This document shows, piece by piece, positions 32,967 to 43,069 of a stretch of 64,000 nucleotides of DNA (position 1 is the stretch's first letter; each line of letters opens with the position of its first letter). Under the pieces are notes generated by a model. That model worked only from the letters and a program-made list of their open reading frames with translations. It ran no database searches and was not told the origin of the DNA. The position numbers and the translations under genes are program-made. The DNA is from Candidatus Pristimantibacillus lignocellulolyticus. GTDB lineage: Bacteria > Bacillota > Bacilli > Paenibacillales > Paenibacillaceae. The stretch lies in NCBI GenBank assembly GCA_023639215.1, contig CP097899.1, forward strand, positions 1,494,501 through 1,558,500, read 5' to 3'.

Positions 32967-35900
32967 CTATGATTTCAATGTTTCTAGTAATCTAGCAATA
33001 ACTGTTGCAAATTCTGCTCTAGTAATATCTTTTTCAGGCTTAAATGTGCTGTCTGCGTACCCTGTAATAATTTTATTGGATGCGAGTGCATCAATATACT
33101 CATAGAACCAGGCATTTCCATTGACGTCTTTGAATGACGTATTCCCAGTACCTGTTAACTTAAAGGCTCTAGTGATTAGTGCCGCTAATTCACCACGACT
33201 CATTTTCTCATCTGGTCGGAATGACCCATCACTATATCCATTCATCAAGCCTGATTGAGCAGCTGCACCAATATACGTATTAGCCCAGTGATTTGAAGTT
33301 ACATCTGTAAAGCTACTTACTTGTCCTTCTAGTCCCAAGTAAGTTGTAATTACTTTAATCGCTTCAGCGCGAGTCAAACCTGAATCTGGACGGAATGTTC
33401 CATCTGAATAACCGTTTAGTAATCCCTCAGTAATAAGAACGTCAATGCTTGCTTTAGCCCAATGATCAGTTGTATCTACAAAACTAACAACTTCCGGCTT
33501 ATCTGTTGGGACTGGTGTTGGTGTTGGTGTTGGTGTTGGTGTTGGAGGGGTTACTCCTCCATTATCTGTGCCTGGACCTGAAACGTATCGAAGTGCAGGA
33601 ACAAATGTTGAATGTAATCTAGCTTGACTTTGTTGCTCTAGAGCATAGCCCATACCCAAAATTTTTGCATCATCCCAAGCTCTACCAACAAGTTGCATAG
33701 AAATTGAATATCCACTAGCGTTCGTCCCTACTGGTACAACTACGGTAGGTAGTCCAACATTAGACGTTAGTACACCCGTTCCACGGTCAGAACTTAATTG
33801 TGAAGCAGCTGCGTCATTGTTATATACGTCACTAATAAATCCTGCGTAAACAACAGCATCCACGCCATTCTCGTCCATCCATCCTTTAATAACATCCTTA
33901 TAGTCAGTTCTATACTTAATATAATCTTGTACAGCCTGTTCTGTCATACGAATAGGAGTACTATATGTTCTTTGATTATAAATAAGCACTTCCTCTGAAG
34001 CTAGTACACTTGCTCCATCAATGTAAGGGAAATCTTTATGAAGCTCTATATAACGTGCCCAACCTTCTGTAGATCCATTGATACCTGATGGACGACTTGG
34101 TGCTGATGGTACTGCTGACATTTCAACCATTGTCGCACCAGCTGCTTCAAGCTCCGAGAATTTATTCATTACTGCTTGTCCAGTATCATCAGTCGCAAAT
34201 GTTGATACGAAGGATGCAGGAATATATCCTATTTTCTTACCTTGCAATGCATTAGCATCTAGTGATTCCTTCCAGTCAGCTGGACGCTTATTATCTGCAT
34301 CGGCAGTCACTGTGAAAATATCCTGTGGATCCGTACCCGTTGTAGCATTTAACAGAATAGCTAGATCAGTTACTGTTTTAGCTATTGGACCTGCATAATC
34401 TTGTCCCCAAGTGAGTGGCATTACACCAGTAGCACTTGCCATACCGTCTGTCCCGCGGAAGTTAGTTAAGCTCGCACCTGTACTTGGTGCATATAGAGAC
34501 ACTCCTGTTTGCGATCCCATTGCTGCTGCTGCAAAATCAGCGGCAACAGATACTGCTGATCCTCCACTTGAACCAAAAGATGTTTTTGATGGATATAGTG
34601 CATTCCATGTTTGCATCCAACCACTCTCACTAAAACTTCCGCTATTAGCGAACTCAGAAGTATTTACTTTACCAATAATTATAGCTCCAGCTTCTCTTAG
34701 CTTAGCCACTTGGAATGCATCAGAACTTGGTCGCCAGCCTTCAAGAGCTTTTGTACCACCTGTAGTAGGCATATCCTTTGTATCATAAATATCTTTAATT
34801 GCAATTGGAATACCTAGCAGATCACCTGTTGCACCTGATGCACGAGCATTATCAGCAGCTTTCGCTTGCACAAGTGCAGTTTCAGATTCATGTAAGAATG
34901 CATGGAATCCTAATTGACCCTTATCGTATGCATTAATTCTATCTAAATATGCTTGAGTAATTTCTACAGAAGTCGTTTTACCATTAATCATATCCTGCTG
35001 CATTTCTGCAATTGATTTATTCGTAACATCATATGGGGATGAAGTCACGAATTCTTTCATTGTAGGAGCATCTGGAATAGCTAGCTTATCTCCAGTATCA
35101 AGCCCCTCTATACCAGATATATCCCAGTTGCTAATGGAAAGGATTTGTGCGTTGGTTAAACCAGTTACATCTAGCTGACTATTAAGTTCATCTAGCATAG
35201 TAACCATTTTTACTAACCCTTCCTCACCAGCTTCTCCAACTTGTACATAATTTACTAGAGATTTTGACTCACCTGGCTCAATACTTAATGTATTAATGAA
35301 ACCATAGAAATTTGCATCATTTCCAGACTTAACTAACGGTGTTGTAAATGGATCCTTTTGCTGATTACCTAGTCCAGTTAATCCATTATCAAATGGATCT
35401 GGAGATCCAATTGCAATACCTACTGGCTTATTATTTCTAGCATCGCTATCTACGACAATCCAAGAATCATCCGTAGTTACATCTAGATCGTCAGAGGAGG
35501 TTGCCTTTATTTTTGCAGCATTAGTAGTAGTACCATACCCTAAAGATCCGCCGAAAGATACATCAACCGTTACAGCTTCACTATTTATATTCGTGAATGT
35601 ATCAAAGAATCTAGTTCTATTAGTTACTCTATCAATGTACACCTCACGTGTAATTAATATATTTCCTAGATTTACAGATTGAGTCGAAATGAATTTATTA
35701 GTGCCATCGTATTTCAAGTTAAACCCACGCATCATTTGACCATTCATTAGCGAAGCCGAAGGTGATGACACTTTAACAAATATATTACCAAAGCCTTGTA
35801 CTTGTGTATTCCCGACTGTACGCAAGCTTCCAGTGTCTAAACTAGGGGCAAAATTATCGTGAATTTCCCATACTGTTCCACTTTCTGAAGTTACTCGAGT

Positions 35901-36071
35901 TAAAGCATCAGCTGTTTGAAAAGGAATTACACCAGAAGCAATAACAGATAACGCTATTGAAGTAGCTATAACCTGCTTTTTACCCCAATTATTTTTTGCT
36001 GATGAATATTCAGAGCGAGTGGAACTAGAATGATTACTTTTAGATTTACGCAGACGTTTTAATTTACTCAT
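32967..36071 (-). CDS. Surface-anchored amidase-signature enzyme with three SLH domains
   Basis: 1034 residues. A long basic N-terminus and hydrophobic signal (about 33-57) lead to an uncharacterised beta-rich region (58-345). An amidase-signature domain spans about 360-840, with the Lys of GIPIAIKDIYD, the Ser-rich GSSGGSA and a third Ser in TGVS where family members read TGGS. A Pro-Thr linker (about 850-868) and three SLH domains (about 873-920, 930-980, 988-1032; repeats FxDxxxHWA and GYSDGTFRP) attach it to the wall or S-layer. Amidases of this family hydrolyse amide bonds of various small molecules; a cell-surface form is unusual. ATG 36071 follows AAGGAGATG. Confidence 0.88.
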   Translation of the reverse strand: MSKLKRLRKSKSNHSSSTRSEYSSAKNNWGKKQVIATSIALSVIASGVIPFQTADALTRVTSESGTVWEIHDNFAPSLDTGSLRTVGNTQVQGFGNIFVKVSSPSASLMNGQMMRGFNLKYDGTNKFISTQSVNLGNILITREVYIDRVTNRTRFFDTFTNINSEAVTVDVSFGGSLGYGTTTNAAKIKATSSDDLDVTTDDSWIVVDSDARNNKPVGIAIGSPDPFDNGLTGLGNQQKDPFTTPLVKSGNDANFYGFINTLSIEPGESKSLVNYVQVGEAGEEGLVKMVTMLDELNSQLDVTGLTNAQILSISNWDISGIEGLDTGDKLAIPDAPTMKEFVTSSPYDVTNKSIAEMQQDMINGKTTSVEITQAYLDRINAYDKGQLGFHAFLHESETALVQAKAADNARASGATGDLLGIPIAIKDIYDTKDMPTTGGTKALEGWRPSSDAFQVAKLREAGAIIIGKVNTSEFANSGSFSESGWMQTWNALYPSKTSFGSSGGSAVSVAADFAAAAMGSQTGVSLYAPSTGASLTNFRGTDGMASATGVMPLTWGQDYAGPIAKTVTDLAILLNATTGTDPQDIFTVTADADNKRPADWKESLDANALQGKKIGYIPASFVSTFATDDTGQAVMNKFSELEAAGATMVEMSAVPSAPSRPSGINGSTEGWARYIELHKDFPYIDGASVLASEEVLIYNQRTYSTPIRMTEQAVQDYIKYRTDYKDVIKGWMDENGVDAVVYAGFISDVYNNDAAASQLSSDRGTGVLTSNVGLPTVVVPVGTNASGYSISMQLVGRAWDDAKILGMGYALEQQSQARLHSTFVPALRYVSGPGTDNGGVTPPTPTPTPTPTPVPTDKPEVVSFVDTTDHWAKASIDVLITEGLLNGYSDGTFRPDSGLTRAEAIKVITTYLGLEGQVSSFTDVTSNHWANTYIGAAAQSGLMNGYSDGSFRPDEKMSRGELAALITRAFKLTGTGNTSFKDVNGNAWFYEYIDALASNKIITGYADSTFKPEKDITRAEFATVIARLLETLKS
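33514..33543. repeat. Five tandem GGTGTT units encoding the Pro-Thr linker
   Basis: A perfect 6-bp repeat, five units, inside the amidase gene; on the coding strand it specifies alternating Pro-Thr. Slippage could change linker length in frame. Confidence 0.85.
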
Positions 36072-36312
36072 TACGACTCATCTCCTTTTATTGTATGTAA
36101 GGAAATATAACATTATAGTATTTTTTCGTCAATAATTATAATTAACTTTTCTCTTAAATATTAATTTTCAAAGAAATAAAGCATTAAGTGTGATGTAATA
36201 TAACATAGACTATCTCTATTCTAATAATATACCTAACCTTTAATGTTATATAGTTATATAATCTCATTATATCGAGTTACATTACCTCACATTTTTTTCA
36301 TACTCTCACAGA

Positions 36313-36360
36313 CAAAAAAATCAGACAAGCTCTCTCATAAGAGAAAACTTGTCTGATTTA
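36313..36360 (-). terminator. Terminator of the GH16 glucanase gene
   Basis: TCAGACAAG and CTTGTCTGA close a hairpin with inner CTCTC/GAGAG, and a run of seven T follows on the minus strand. Confidence 0.9.
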
Positions 36361-36369
36361 TTATCAGAT

Positions 36370-39000
36370 TTACTCTACTGTTCCTTGGGTTACTCCATGA
36401 ATATACGTGAGTGTAGGGGTATCCAGTGCCCCTTGCCCCGGATTATAAGTAAAAAAATACTCAAGAGTATCGCCAGATTGCAGATTATTTACCGAATAGG
36501 TATAATTACCATTTCCAATCGGTACCATAGCTACGTTCTGCTGTTGACCGTTATTTAACTTATAGTGTAGATCGGCAAAAGTTGCCCCATTTACATAAAA
36601 TGTTATGTCATTGCCAATCTTCTTGAGTCCCCTAACCGCATCCCCGATGACTATAATTGTAGATGCTCCCGGTAGAACAGTAATAGCGGCGGTAGCAATT
36701 TTATTTCCATCAATTGTTGTAGCCGTGACCGTTGCCGTTCCTGCAGTAATCCCCGTCACTAACCCATTCTGACTCACTGAAGCCACACCAGCATTGGAAA
36801 CAGTCCAAACTACCTGTTTGTTTGTCGCATTAGACGGCGCAACACTAGCAGTTAACTGTACATTCTGTCCGACTTCCACCTGTGCAGTAGTTTGATTTAA
36901 TGTTACATCGGTAACGGACACGTTTTCCGTGTTTCCGTCACTTTCCTTATATACGCGTACATAATCCACCTGCATTGTTGCAGGAATATCAGCTGGATCT
37001 GGAGACAGAAGTCCATCAAAATATCCACCGATAGCTAGATTCATAATAATGTAGAAAGGCTCGTCAAAAGGTGCATTCGGATTATTAGGTGCGGCTGCAG
37101 AGTACCATTGATCATTAGTAACCTTAAAGAAGAACTTTCCATCTACATACCATTTAATGTTGTCCTCTTCCCAAATCATCGTATACACATGAAAATCATT
37201 TGCAAAGGTCTCACCTTCAGGGAAGTGATATTCACCTGCCAAATATCTATTCACAGGCCATTGACCGCCATAGTGTATTGCACCACTGGTAGTGCCTGGC
37301 AAACGCCCTTTCGCTTCCATAATATCTATTTCTCCAGATGCTGCCCATGCGCCATAAATTGAATCTTCCGGAAGCATCCACAGTGCTGGCCATACGCCAT
37401 TACCTGTAGGCAATTTTGCACGAATGTCCACTCTACCATAATGAAGGGAAAGATGTCCTTTTGTATTGAGTTTGCCAGAAGAATATTGTGCATATCGGCT
37501 AGGATCTTGTGGGAATGATTTTGGCTCATTCAGAGCTCTTATATTCAGCTTACCATCCTGAACAAATACATTTTGATTACTATCTGTATAATGCGCTAAC
37601 TCAGCATTTCCCCAACCCCAGCTATGGATATCGTCACTAATATAATAACCTGTTTCATAATTCCATTTGTTCATATCGAGTTCTGTTCCGTTAAACTCAT
37701 CCTGCCAATTAAGCGTCATTCCATCAATGGCTGGATTGCTCGGCGTTCCAATTGTAATATCGTCATGATCGGTTACATCAGGGCGAGGAGCATCTGGATT
37801 GCCGATAAAGGTATAGTAAACAAAATTGCTACCGACACTCCCGCCTGATTGTCCATTTAGTGGATATCCAATTCGAATCTGCATATCCTCCTGTACAGGC
37901 TGAAACCAAAGTCCATAGATATAGTCTGCCCAATATCCCCATTGATTGGCATCTGACATGTTATTATAGCCGCTACCAGAGTATAAAAATCCACTTTGGC
38001 TAGAGTTACTCATGTCTACCCATTGTCCGTTTATATTAATCTGGTATACAAAATTTCCAAGCTCAGTACCTATTGGTGCACCTCCGTCAATCTTAGGTAG
38101 AGGTACCCCTATGACGCCATTATTATCTGCCGTGAAGCTCGTTCCATCATACGGTGTAATGACATATGAGTTTCTTACTGGGACGTTAAAGTTAATTGTA
38201 TAAATAACGCTAGCTGATGAAGTTTTTGATTCTAACTTTACATTCATAGACTCCGTTACTGTAAACCAGAAGCCGCCACCACCTTCAGTAAATTGACCAA
38301 AGTTGTTATCATAGATCCAGCCGCTAGCTGCGTTATTTTCTAAATCAATCCATGTGCTGCTGTTTACAGGTTTTATATACACTTTCAAATCCTCAGCTAC
38401 AGCTGCATAAGGGATTGCAGGATCATTGTTGAACATCGGATAAGTAAAACCTGCTCCACCTGTAAAGCCGGCTGTAATCTGCGACCCTTGTGTAGATGTC
38501 ATAGCAGTGATCGTTGTTTTGTTAATATTTTGGAACGCAAGTGTGTAATCAAGTTTAACTCCATTTGCCTTGGAGAAAAGCTGAATTTCTGTCGTTGTGG
38601 AGAGGGTAAACCAATAACCATTCATCCCTCCGTCGCTCCAGTGTCCCCAGTTTTGGTTGTAAATAAAGCCCCCAACACTGTCAATATCGACCCAGTTGCC
38701 ATTGACCTTAACATTTACACCTAAGTCATTGGACACATCTTCCCATGTTGCGGAGCCCCCGTTGAAAATAGGCATTACAAAACCGTAACTAGCCGAACCA
38801 ACCCCCGATTTTGAGATAACAGGTCCGTCTGCAGCTGAAAAGTAAGCCATAGAGGAAACCGTAGATGCTGCTGCCTCAGCTGTCTGAACCTTAGAAGTTG
38901 GTAACAGACCCACGCTAGACAACATCACTACTACTAAAAACAAACTTAATACCCTTTGCTTAAACCATTTGTCCGTATATTGCTCCCGTTTCAAATTCAT
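36370..39000 (-). CDS. Secreted multi-domain GH16 beta-glucanase
   Basis: 876 residues. Signal peptide 1-44. Three related modules of about 100 residues (about 50-150, 165-265, 280-395) share WVD...GFIY...GxxWFT motifs and are probably carbohydrate-binding. The GH16 domain (about 420-690) carries the catalytic GEIDIMEAKG with nucleophile and acid/base Glu. A bacterial Ig-like BIG2 domain (about 695-780) and a C-terminal CBM56-like domain (about 783-876) complete it; the latter binds beta-1,3-glucan in known cases. It should cut laminarin-type glucans outside the cell. ATG 39000 follows GGGAGGG. A strong cre site lies in the leader. Confidence 0.9.
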   Translation of the reverse strand: MNLKREQYTDKWFKQRVLSLFLVVVMLSSVGLLPTSKVQTAEAAASTVSSMAYFSAADGPVISKSGVGSASYGFVMPIFNGGSATWEDVSNDLGVNVKVNGNWVDIDSVGGFIYNQNWGHWSDGGMNGYWFTLSTTTEIQLFSKANGVKLDYTLAFQNINKTTITAMTSTQGSQITAGFTGGAGFTYPMFNNDPAIPYAAVAEDLKVYIKPVNSSTWIDLENNAASGWIYDNNFGQFTEGGGGFWFTVTESMNVKLESKTSSASVIYTINFNVPVRNSYVITPYDGTSFTADNNGVIGVPLPKIDGGAPIGTELGNFVYQININGQWVDMSNSSQSGFLYSGSGYNNMSDANQWGYWADYIYGLWFQPVQEDMQIRIGYPLNGQSGGSVGSNFVYYTFIGNPDAPRPDVTDHDDITIGTPSNPAIDGMTLNWQDEFNGTELDMNKWNYETGYYISDDIHSWGWGNAELAHYTDSNQNVFVQDGKLNIRALNEPKSFPQDPSRYAQYSSGKLNTKGHLSLHYGRVDIRAKLPTGNGVWPALWMLPEDSIYGAWAASGEIDIMEAKGRLPGTTSGAIHYGGQWPVNRYLAGEYHFPEGETFANDFHVYTMIWEEDNIKWYVDGKFFFKVTNDQWYSAAAPNNPNAPFDEPFYIIMNLAIGGYFDGLLSPDPADIPATMQVDYVRVYKESDGNTENVSVTDVTLNQTTAQVEVGQNVQLTASVAPSNATNKQVVWTVSNAGVASVSQNGLVTGITAGTATVTATTIDGNKIATAAITVLPGASTIIVIGDAVRGLKKIGNDITFYVNGATFADLHYKLNNGQQQNVAMVPIGNGNYTYSVNNLQSGDTLEYFFTYNPGQGALDTPTLTYIHGVTQGTVE

Positions 39001-39020
39001 AAATTACCCTCCCTCATTAT

Positions 39021-39034
39021 AGAAACCGCTTACA
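39021..39034. promoter_or_regulatory. CcpA cre site in front of the GH16 glucanase
   Basis: AGAAACCGCTTACA matches the cre consensus TGWAANCGNTNWCA at 13 of 14 positions. It is 21-34 bp upstream of the start codon, so bound CcpA would block or stop transcription. The rest of 39035-39310 holds a terminator and no gene. Confidence 0.7.
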
Positions 39035-39142
39035 TTTTTATTCATCTTTATTCTAACTAAAATGTTAAATGACTGAAAAGGTACAATTGTTTTTGTTATG
39101 ACCCAATTTTTTAGGTCTAGCTTCTATTTGTTCTCATTGCCA

Positions 39143-39172
39143 ATAAAAAAACACTGCCATTGAAAATGACAG
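39143..39172 (-). terminator. Terminator after the VOC pseudogene
   Basis: CTGTCATT and AATGGCAG pair on the minus strand with one G-U and are followed by TGTTTTTTT. Confidence 0.65.
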
Positions 39173-39310
39173 CGGACGATAAATGACATACTATACTTCT
39201 TAGTCAATCAAGGTAGTTGAGGCAATATAGCAAAAACTTAAATATCATTAAGTCGAAAATGTATAAGATAATTTACACTTTTGACTTTTTTACAACTCCA
39301 TGAAATTCTA

Positions 39311-39600
39311 TTAAACTTTCTTTTCCTCTTTTAGCCTTTGATCTATAACTTTATCCAGAAACTTATCAGCGTCACTATTAAACTTCCAAAAGACACCAAA
39401 TTTATCTACCAACATTCCGAAACAGGAAGACCAAGGCATCTCTGATAATGGCATAATAACATAACCACCCACAGACAAGTTAGAAAAGTGATTTTTCATT
39501 ATTTGTTTATCATCAATAATGATACTAATTAGTAAATTATTGCCTTTACCAACTCGCCAGTTACATTCTAATAAAAATTTAAGTATACAATAACTGACAT
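39311..39600 (-). pseudogene. PhnB-like VOC-family protein with internal deletion
   Basis: A strong ribosome site (GAAGGAGG) and ATG at 39600 open the family N-terminus MSVIVYLNF, which hits a stop two codons later. In another frame the C-terminal half reappears (WRVGKGNNLLISIIIDDK ... GGYVIMPLSEMPWSSCFGMLVDKFGVFWKFN in pieces) and runs to 39311. About 50 codons of a normal 140-residue VOC protein are gone. The intact-looking 62-codon frame (39311-39499) is therefore only the tail of a broken gene. Confidence 0.7.
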
Positions 39601-39634
39601 GAAAAAAACCTCCTTCTTGTAATACATGACGTAT

Positions 39635-39677
39635 AAGCTATAATAGGTGACAGCTAGGTTGTCACCTATTATAGCTT
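39635..39677. repeat. 18-bp perfect inverted repeat between two truncated genes
   Basis: AAGCTATAATAGGTGACA (39635-39652) and its exact complement (39660-39677) enclose GCTAGGT. It lies between the broken VOC gene and the 5'-truncated WYL gene. No T-tail follows. It may be an end-fusion scar of a small mobile element or an operator. Confidence 0.5.
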
Positions 39678-39697
39678 TATAAAATAATATTACCTAA

Positions 39698-40333
39698 AGA
39701 GAATTCAATCGAAGGGATAATATAGAAAAAATTGATGCGATGGTAGGATCAGCATCCTGGAGAGGTTCAATTCACTTATCATTTTATGATTGGGAGGGTC
39801 GTTCTGAGATTCTTCAAACCTTGAATATCTGTCAGGAATCAATATTAAGGAAAAAGTTAGTTACCTTTGATTATATTGATAAAGATGGTATGGCAACAAA
39901 TCGAATAATTGAGCCATATCAGCTTCATTTTAGCGAAATGAGTTGGTATTTGAAGGGTTTCTGTCTACATCGTCAGAGCTATAGAACATTTAAATTGTCT
40001 AGAATTGATAATTTTACTATGGATGAACATACATTTAACCCTCGAGATTATTTATTAGAACAAAAACAAAAAACAATATATCAATCGCAACTGGTCACTA
40101 TGAAGGCGTTAATTGCACCTAGCATAAAAGATCAATTTATTGAAAGGTACGGTCGAAAGAGTATTGAAAACTATAGCACCGAATACCTCTTAGCAACAAT
40201 TTATGTTCCTCAAAACAGTACTGGGTTTCGATTTCTAGCAAGTTTCGGTACAAATCTAGAGATATTAGAGCCCAAAACATATGTTGAACAATTTCGGAGC
40301 TATTTAAATCTAATGATACATAAATATTCTTAA
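39698..40333 (+). pseudogene. WYL-domain (YafY-type) regulator lacking its DNA-binding N-terminus
   Basis: Open from 39698, with the first ATG at 39740 (197 codons) and no ribosome site. The protein aligns with the middle and C-terminal part of YafY/DeoR-like regulators: a linker then the WYL domain (LVTFDYIDKDG, EPYQLHFSEMSWYLKGFC, RTFKLSRIDNF) and the C-terminal helix region. The normal helix-turn-helix of about 110 residues is missing. In many genomes such regulators are divergent from a PhnB/VOC gene, and both are damaged here. Confidence 0.75.
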
Positions 40334-40416
40334 TAAGGTCACTTTAACTCAACAAGTCTGAAAGCTAAGGTTCAATTATTAACAAACAATATTTTGAAAT
40401 ATAAGGAGCAATAATA

Positions 40417-41250
40417 ATGAGTTTAATGAAAACATTAACACTAGCAGGATCCGATACTAGTGGTGGTAGCGGTATACAAGCAGATCTAAAAACATTTCAA
40501 GAACATGGTACATATGGAATGACCGCTCTAACATGTATAGTAGCAATGGACCCAGAGGCAGGCTGGAAGCATAATGTATTCCCGATCGATTCCGCAGCAG
40601 TTGAAGCTCAGCTCAAATGTGCCTTTTCCACCAATCTTGATGCCATGAAAACAGGTATGCTCGGTTCCGTTGAAATTGTGGAACTAGGGGCTAAATATAT
40701 TGATAAATATCAATTAAAAAATGTGGTGATCGATCCTGTCATGATTTGTAAAGGAGAAGATGAGGTTTTGCTTCCGGAGACGGTTGATGCGGCACGCGAA
40801 TTGCTACTAAGTAAAGCTATAATTACAACGCCGAATCTTTTTGAAGCAGGACAATTGTCGCAATTAGGCACACTAAGAACGATTGATGACATGAAAAACG
40901 CTGCTCAAAAGATATATGATCTAGGTGCCAAAAATGTCGTTATTAAGGGTGGACGAGCGTTGCAACACGACAAAGCTGTCGATCTTTTCTATGATGGCGA
41001 TTCATTTGTCCAATTAGAAACCGAAAAGTTAAAAACGTCCTACAATCACGGAGCAGGTTGCACATTTGCCGCGGCTATCACAGCGAATCTTGCTAATGGC
41101 GAGGGTATTTTTGATGCCGTGCTTCATGCAAAAAAATTCGTTACCGCTGCCATTGCTCACGGCTGGAAGCTGAACGAATTTGTCGGTCCTGTCATGCATG
41201 GTGCGTTTAATCGTTATCCGGATAATATATCTGTCACAGCTTCCAAATAA
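40417..41250 (+). CDS. pdxK: Pyridoxine/pyridoxal kinase (ThiD2-like)
   Basis: 277-residue ribokinase-superfamily kinase. AGSDTSGGSGIQADLKTF is the substrate-binding start, VVIDPVMICKG the middle, and HGAGCTFAAAI the anion hole with Cys in place of the usual Asp-adjacent Gly-x-Gly-Asp. This Cys form is typical of Bacillus-type PdxK that phosphorylates pyridoxal and also hydroxymethylpyrimidine. It belongs to vitamin B6 salvage. Start after AAGGAG. Monocistronic with a strong terminator. Confidence 0.85.
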   Translation: MSLMKTLTLAGSDTSGGSGIQADLKTFQEHGTYGMTALTCIVAMDPEAGWKHNVFPIDSAAVEAQLKCAFSTNLDAMKTGMLGSVEIVELGAKYIDKYQLKNVVIDPVMICKGEDEVLLPETVDAARELLLSKAIITTPNLFEAGQLSQLGTLRTIDDMKNAAQKIYDLGAKNVVIKGGRALQHDKAVDLFYDGDSFVQLETEKLKTSYNHGAGCTFAAAITANLANGEGIFDAVLHAKKFVTAAIAHGWKLNEFVGPVMHGAFNRYPDNISVTASK

Positions 41251-41327
41251 ACTCTTGATTAGCAAATAACTAAATTGATTATTTTTCTTGCCCAATGGTA
41301 ACAAAAATCCTCAACGATGTTAAAAAG

Positions 41328-41382
41328 AAAACCGGACTATTACGAGATACAGAAAATAATTTCGTAATAGTCCGGTTTTTTG
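41328..41382. terminator. Strong terminator between pdxK and the YesN gene
   Basis: AAACCGGACTATTACGA and its complement form a perfect 17-bp stem with a 16-nt loop and TTTTTT. The two flanking genes converge, so it can serve both. Confidence 0.92.
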
Positions 41383-41495
41383 TCGGCTGATTATAGATTT
41401 CTAGATATACTCAAAAACTTAAAAAACTGTCTAGAATTCAATTGCCAACTTGAGTAGGTGTGAAGCCTTCTTAATATGTGAAGGCACTGCTAAGT

Positions 41496-43067
41496 TCACA
41501 ACGCTGTATCATGATATTTTTCTTCCCGCTCATACTTCCGTCTCATTAGCTGGCGATACTCCGTCGGTTGCATATTCATCACGTCGCGAAATGCGCGTGT
41601 AAAGCTTTTATAACTTTCATACCCAACCATTGCAGCTACCTCGACAATTTTATGTTCGGTTTCGGCAAGTAATTTTCTTGCTTTATCTAGACGCACATCG
41701 CGTAAATATTCTGCAAAGCCTTTACCGATATTTTTCTTAAATAGGTTTGAAAAATAAGCATAATTAAGTGATACATGGTTAGATACCATCGCCAAATCCA
41801 GCGGCTTATGGTAACTTTCATGAATATAGCGGATTGCTTCGTTCAAGTCTTGCGAGTTGCGGTAGCTGCACTTATATTCATAATAAAACTGGTTCAGTCG
41901 AAGTAGCTGCTGTTGTAGTGCCTGAATATAATCACGAATTCCTGGATAATCGAAGAGATTACGCAAACATTCTATATCCAGCGCTTCTTCTCCCATATAG
42001 GGGCGAATAACACGTTCATATTCCTCCAACATCTGAACCGTAGCGCGGCAAAGTTGCTGTGTATAGCGGATATGGTAGCGTTGTAGTAAATCTTTGTGGA
42101 ACATCATCGAGATTCCTTGGGTGATTTCACTACTATTTTTAGCTCCGATTAACTGGAACAAAGCATATAACTGCTCATGTGGAAGTTGCCATTGCTGCTC
42201 CAATCGCTCAATGTGGATAGGTAGGATGCAGTGCTTATCTGGAAACAAGTAGCTATGGCGGTATAACTCTAGCACTTGTGTATAACTGCCCGGTAGCGTC
42301 TTTAAACCTTGCTTCGGGTCAGTCATGGCAGTGATAGCATTAATTCGCCCAGCCTTGAGTGCATTGGGTAAAGCACTAATATCTACGTTTGCATCAACGG
42401 CAAGAATAATGTGTGGACCTTGTTGCAGACATATACATCCCTGTCTGCCATAGACGTTATAAGCAATCGATTCCATACTATGAGCACTAATTGCCCCAGG
42501 TTGGTTAATCCATAATTCCTCCCGTAGTAGACAAAGGCGGTAATTGCGCCACAGCTCTGGATTTTGCTGCTCGGTGTGTTGCACCCACATATCGTCATTG
42601 GCAGCACCCTGCATAAACATGCACAACTCTTTGAGATCAGTCTCTTGGGCGCGGCGGGATAAATGTATCATATTATGTGAGAGCTCCTGTTGGGTTTTTA
42701 TCTCCTGCCATACATGCTCTACCGCGGTTTGCAGATCATCCTGCTTCACAGGTTTGAGCAAGTAACCCTTTGCCCCAAGCCCAATCGCTTTTTGCGCATA
42801 GGCAAAGTCGCTATAGCCACTAATAATTAGGTAATCCACTTTGATACGCTCATCTCTGGTGTGCGCCATTAGCGTAAGACCATCCATATCTGGCATCATA
42901 ATATCGGTAATTACGAGCTGGATGCTAGTCTGACGCAATAATTGTAATGCCTCAATTCCGTTGGCCGCGCAGTAGATATCATTAATCTGCAATGGAAATT
43001 GGCGCAGCATAGCCTGCAGGCCATCGCGTATATGCTTCTGATCGTCCACGATTAAAATGTTGATCAT
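41496..43067 (-). CDS. YesN-family response regulator with AraC output domain
   Basis: 523 residues. CheY-like receiver at the N-terminus (ILIVDDQKHIRDGL, VITDIMMPDMDG, LLKPVKQDD), a long middle region (about 125-415) and an AraC double helix-turn-helix at the C-terminus (PLDLAMVSNHVSLNYAYFSNLF and IVEVAAMVGYESYKSFTRAFRD). These regulate sugar-uptake genes in Paenibacillus. ATG 43067 follows GGAGGG; 18 upstream codons are open without a site. It begins 2 bp after the YesM stop. Target is presumably the lplB-ytcP-lplA genes next door. Confidence 0.9.
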   Translation of the reverse strand: MINILIVDDQKHIRDGLQAMLRQFPLQINDIYCAANGIEALQLLRQTSIQLVITDIMMPDMDGLTLMAHTRDERIKVDYLIISGYSDFAYAQKAIGLGAKGYLLKPVKQDDLQTAVEHVWQEIKTQQELSHNMIHLSRRAQETDLKELCMFMQGAANDDMWVQHTEQQNPELWRNYRLCLLREELWINQPGAISAHSMESIAYNVYGRQGCICLQQGPHIILAVDANVDISALPNALKAGRINAITAMTDPKQGLKTLPGSYTQVLELYRHSYLFPDKHCILPIHIERLEQQWQLPHEQLYALFQLIGAKNSSEITQGISMMFHKDLLQRYHIRYTQQLCRATVQMLEEYERVIRPYMGEEALDIECLRNLFDYPGIRDYIQALQQQLLRLNQFYYEYKCSYRNSQDLNEAIRYIHESYHKPLDLAMVSNHVSLNYAYFSNLFKKNIGKGFAEYLRDVRLDKARKLLAETEHKIVEVAAMVGYESYKSFTRAFRDVMNMQPTEYRQLMRRKYEREEKYHDTAL

Positions 43068-43069
43068 GC

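Noticed and set aside
33514..33543. Tandem GGTGTT units as a possible CRISPR or regulatory repeat
   Set aside because: The units are contiguous without spacers and encode the Pro-Thr linker in frame.
39311..39499. A complete 62-residue protein
   Set aside because: It is the C-terminal end of a VOC protein whose start and ribosome site survive upstream in another frame.
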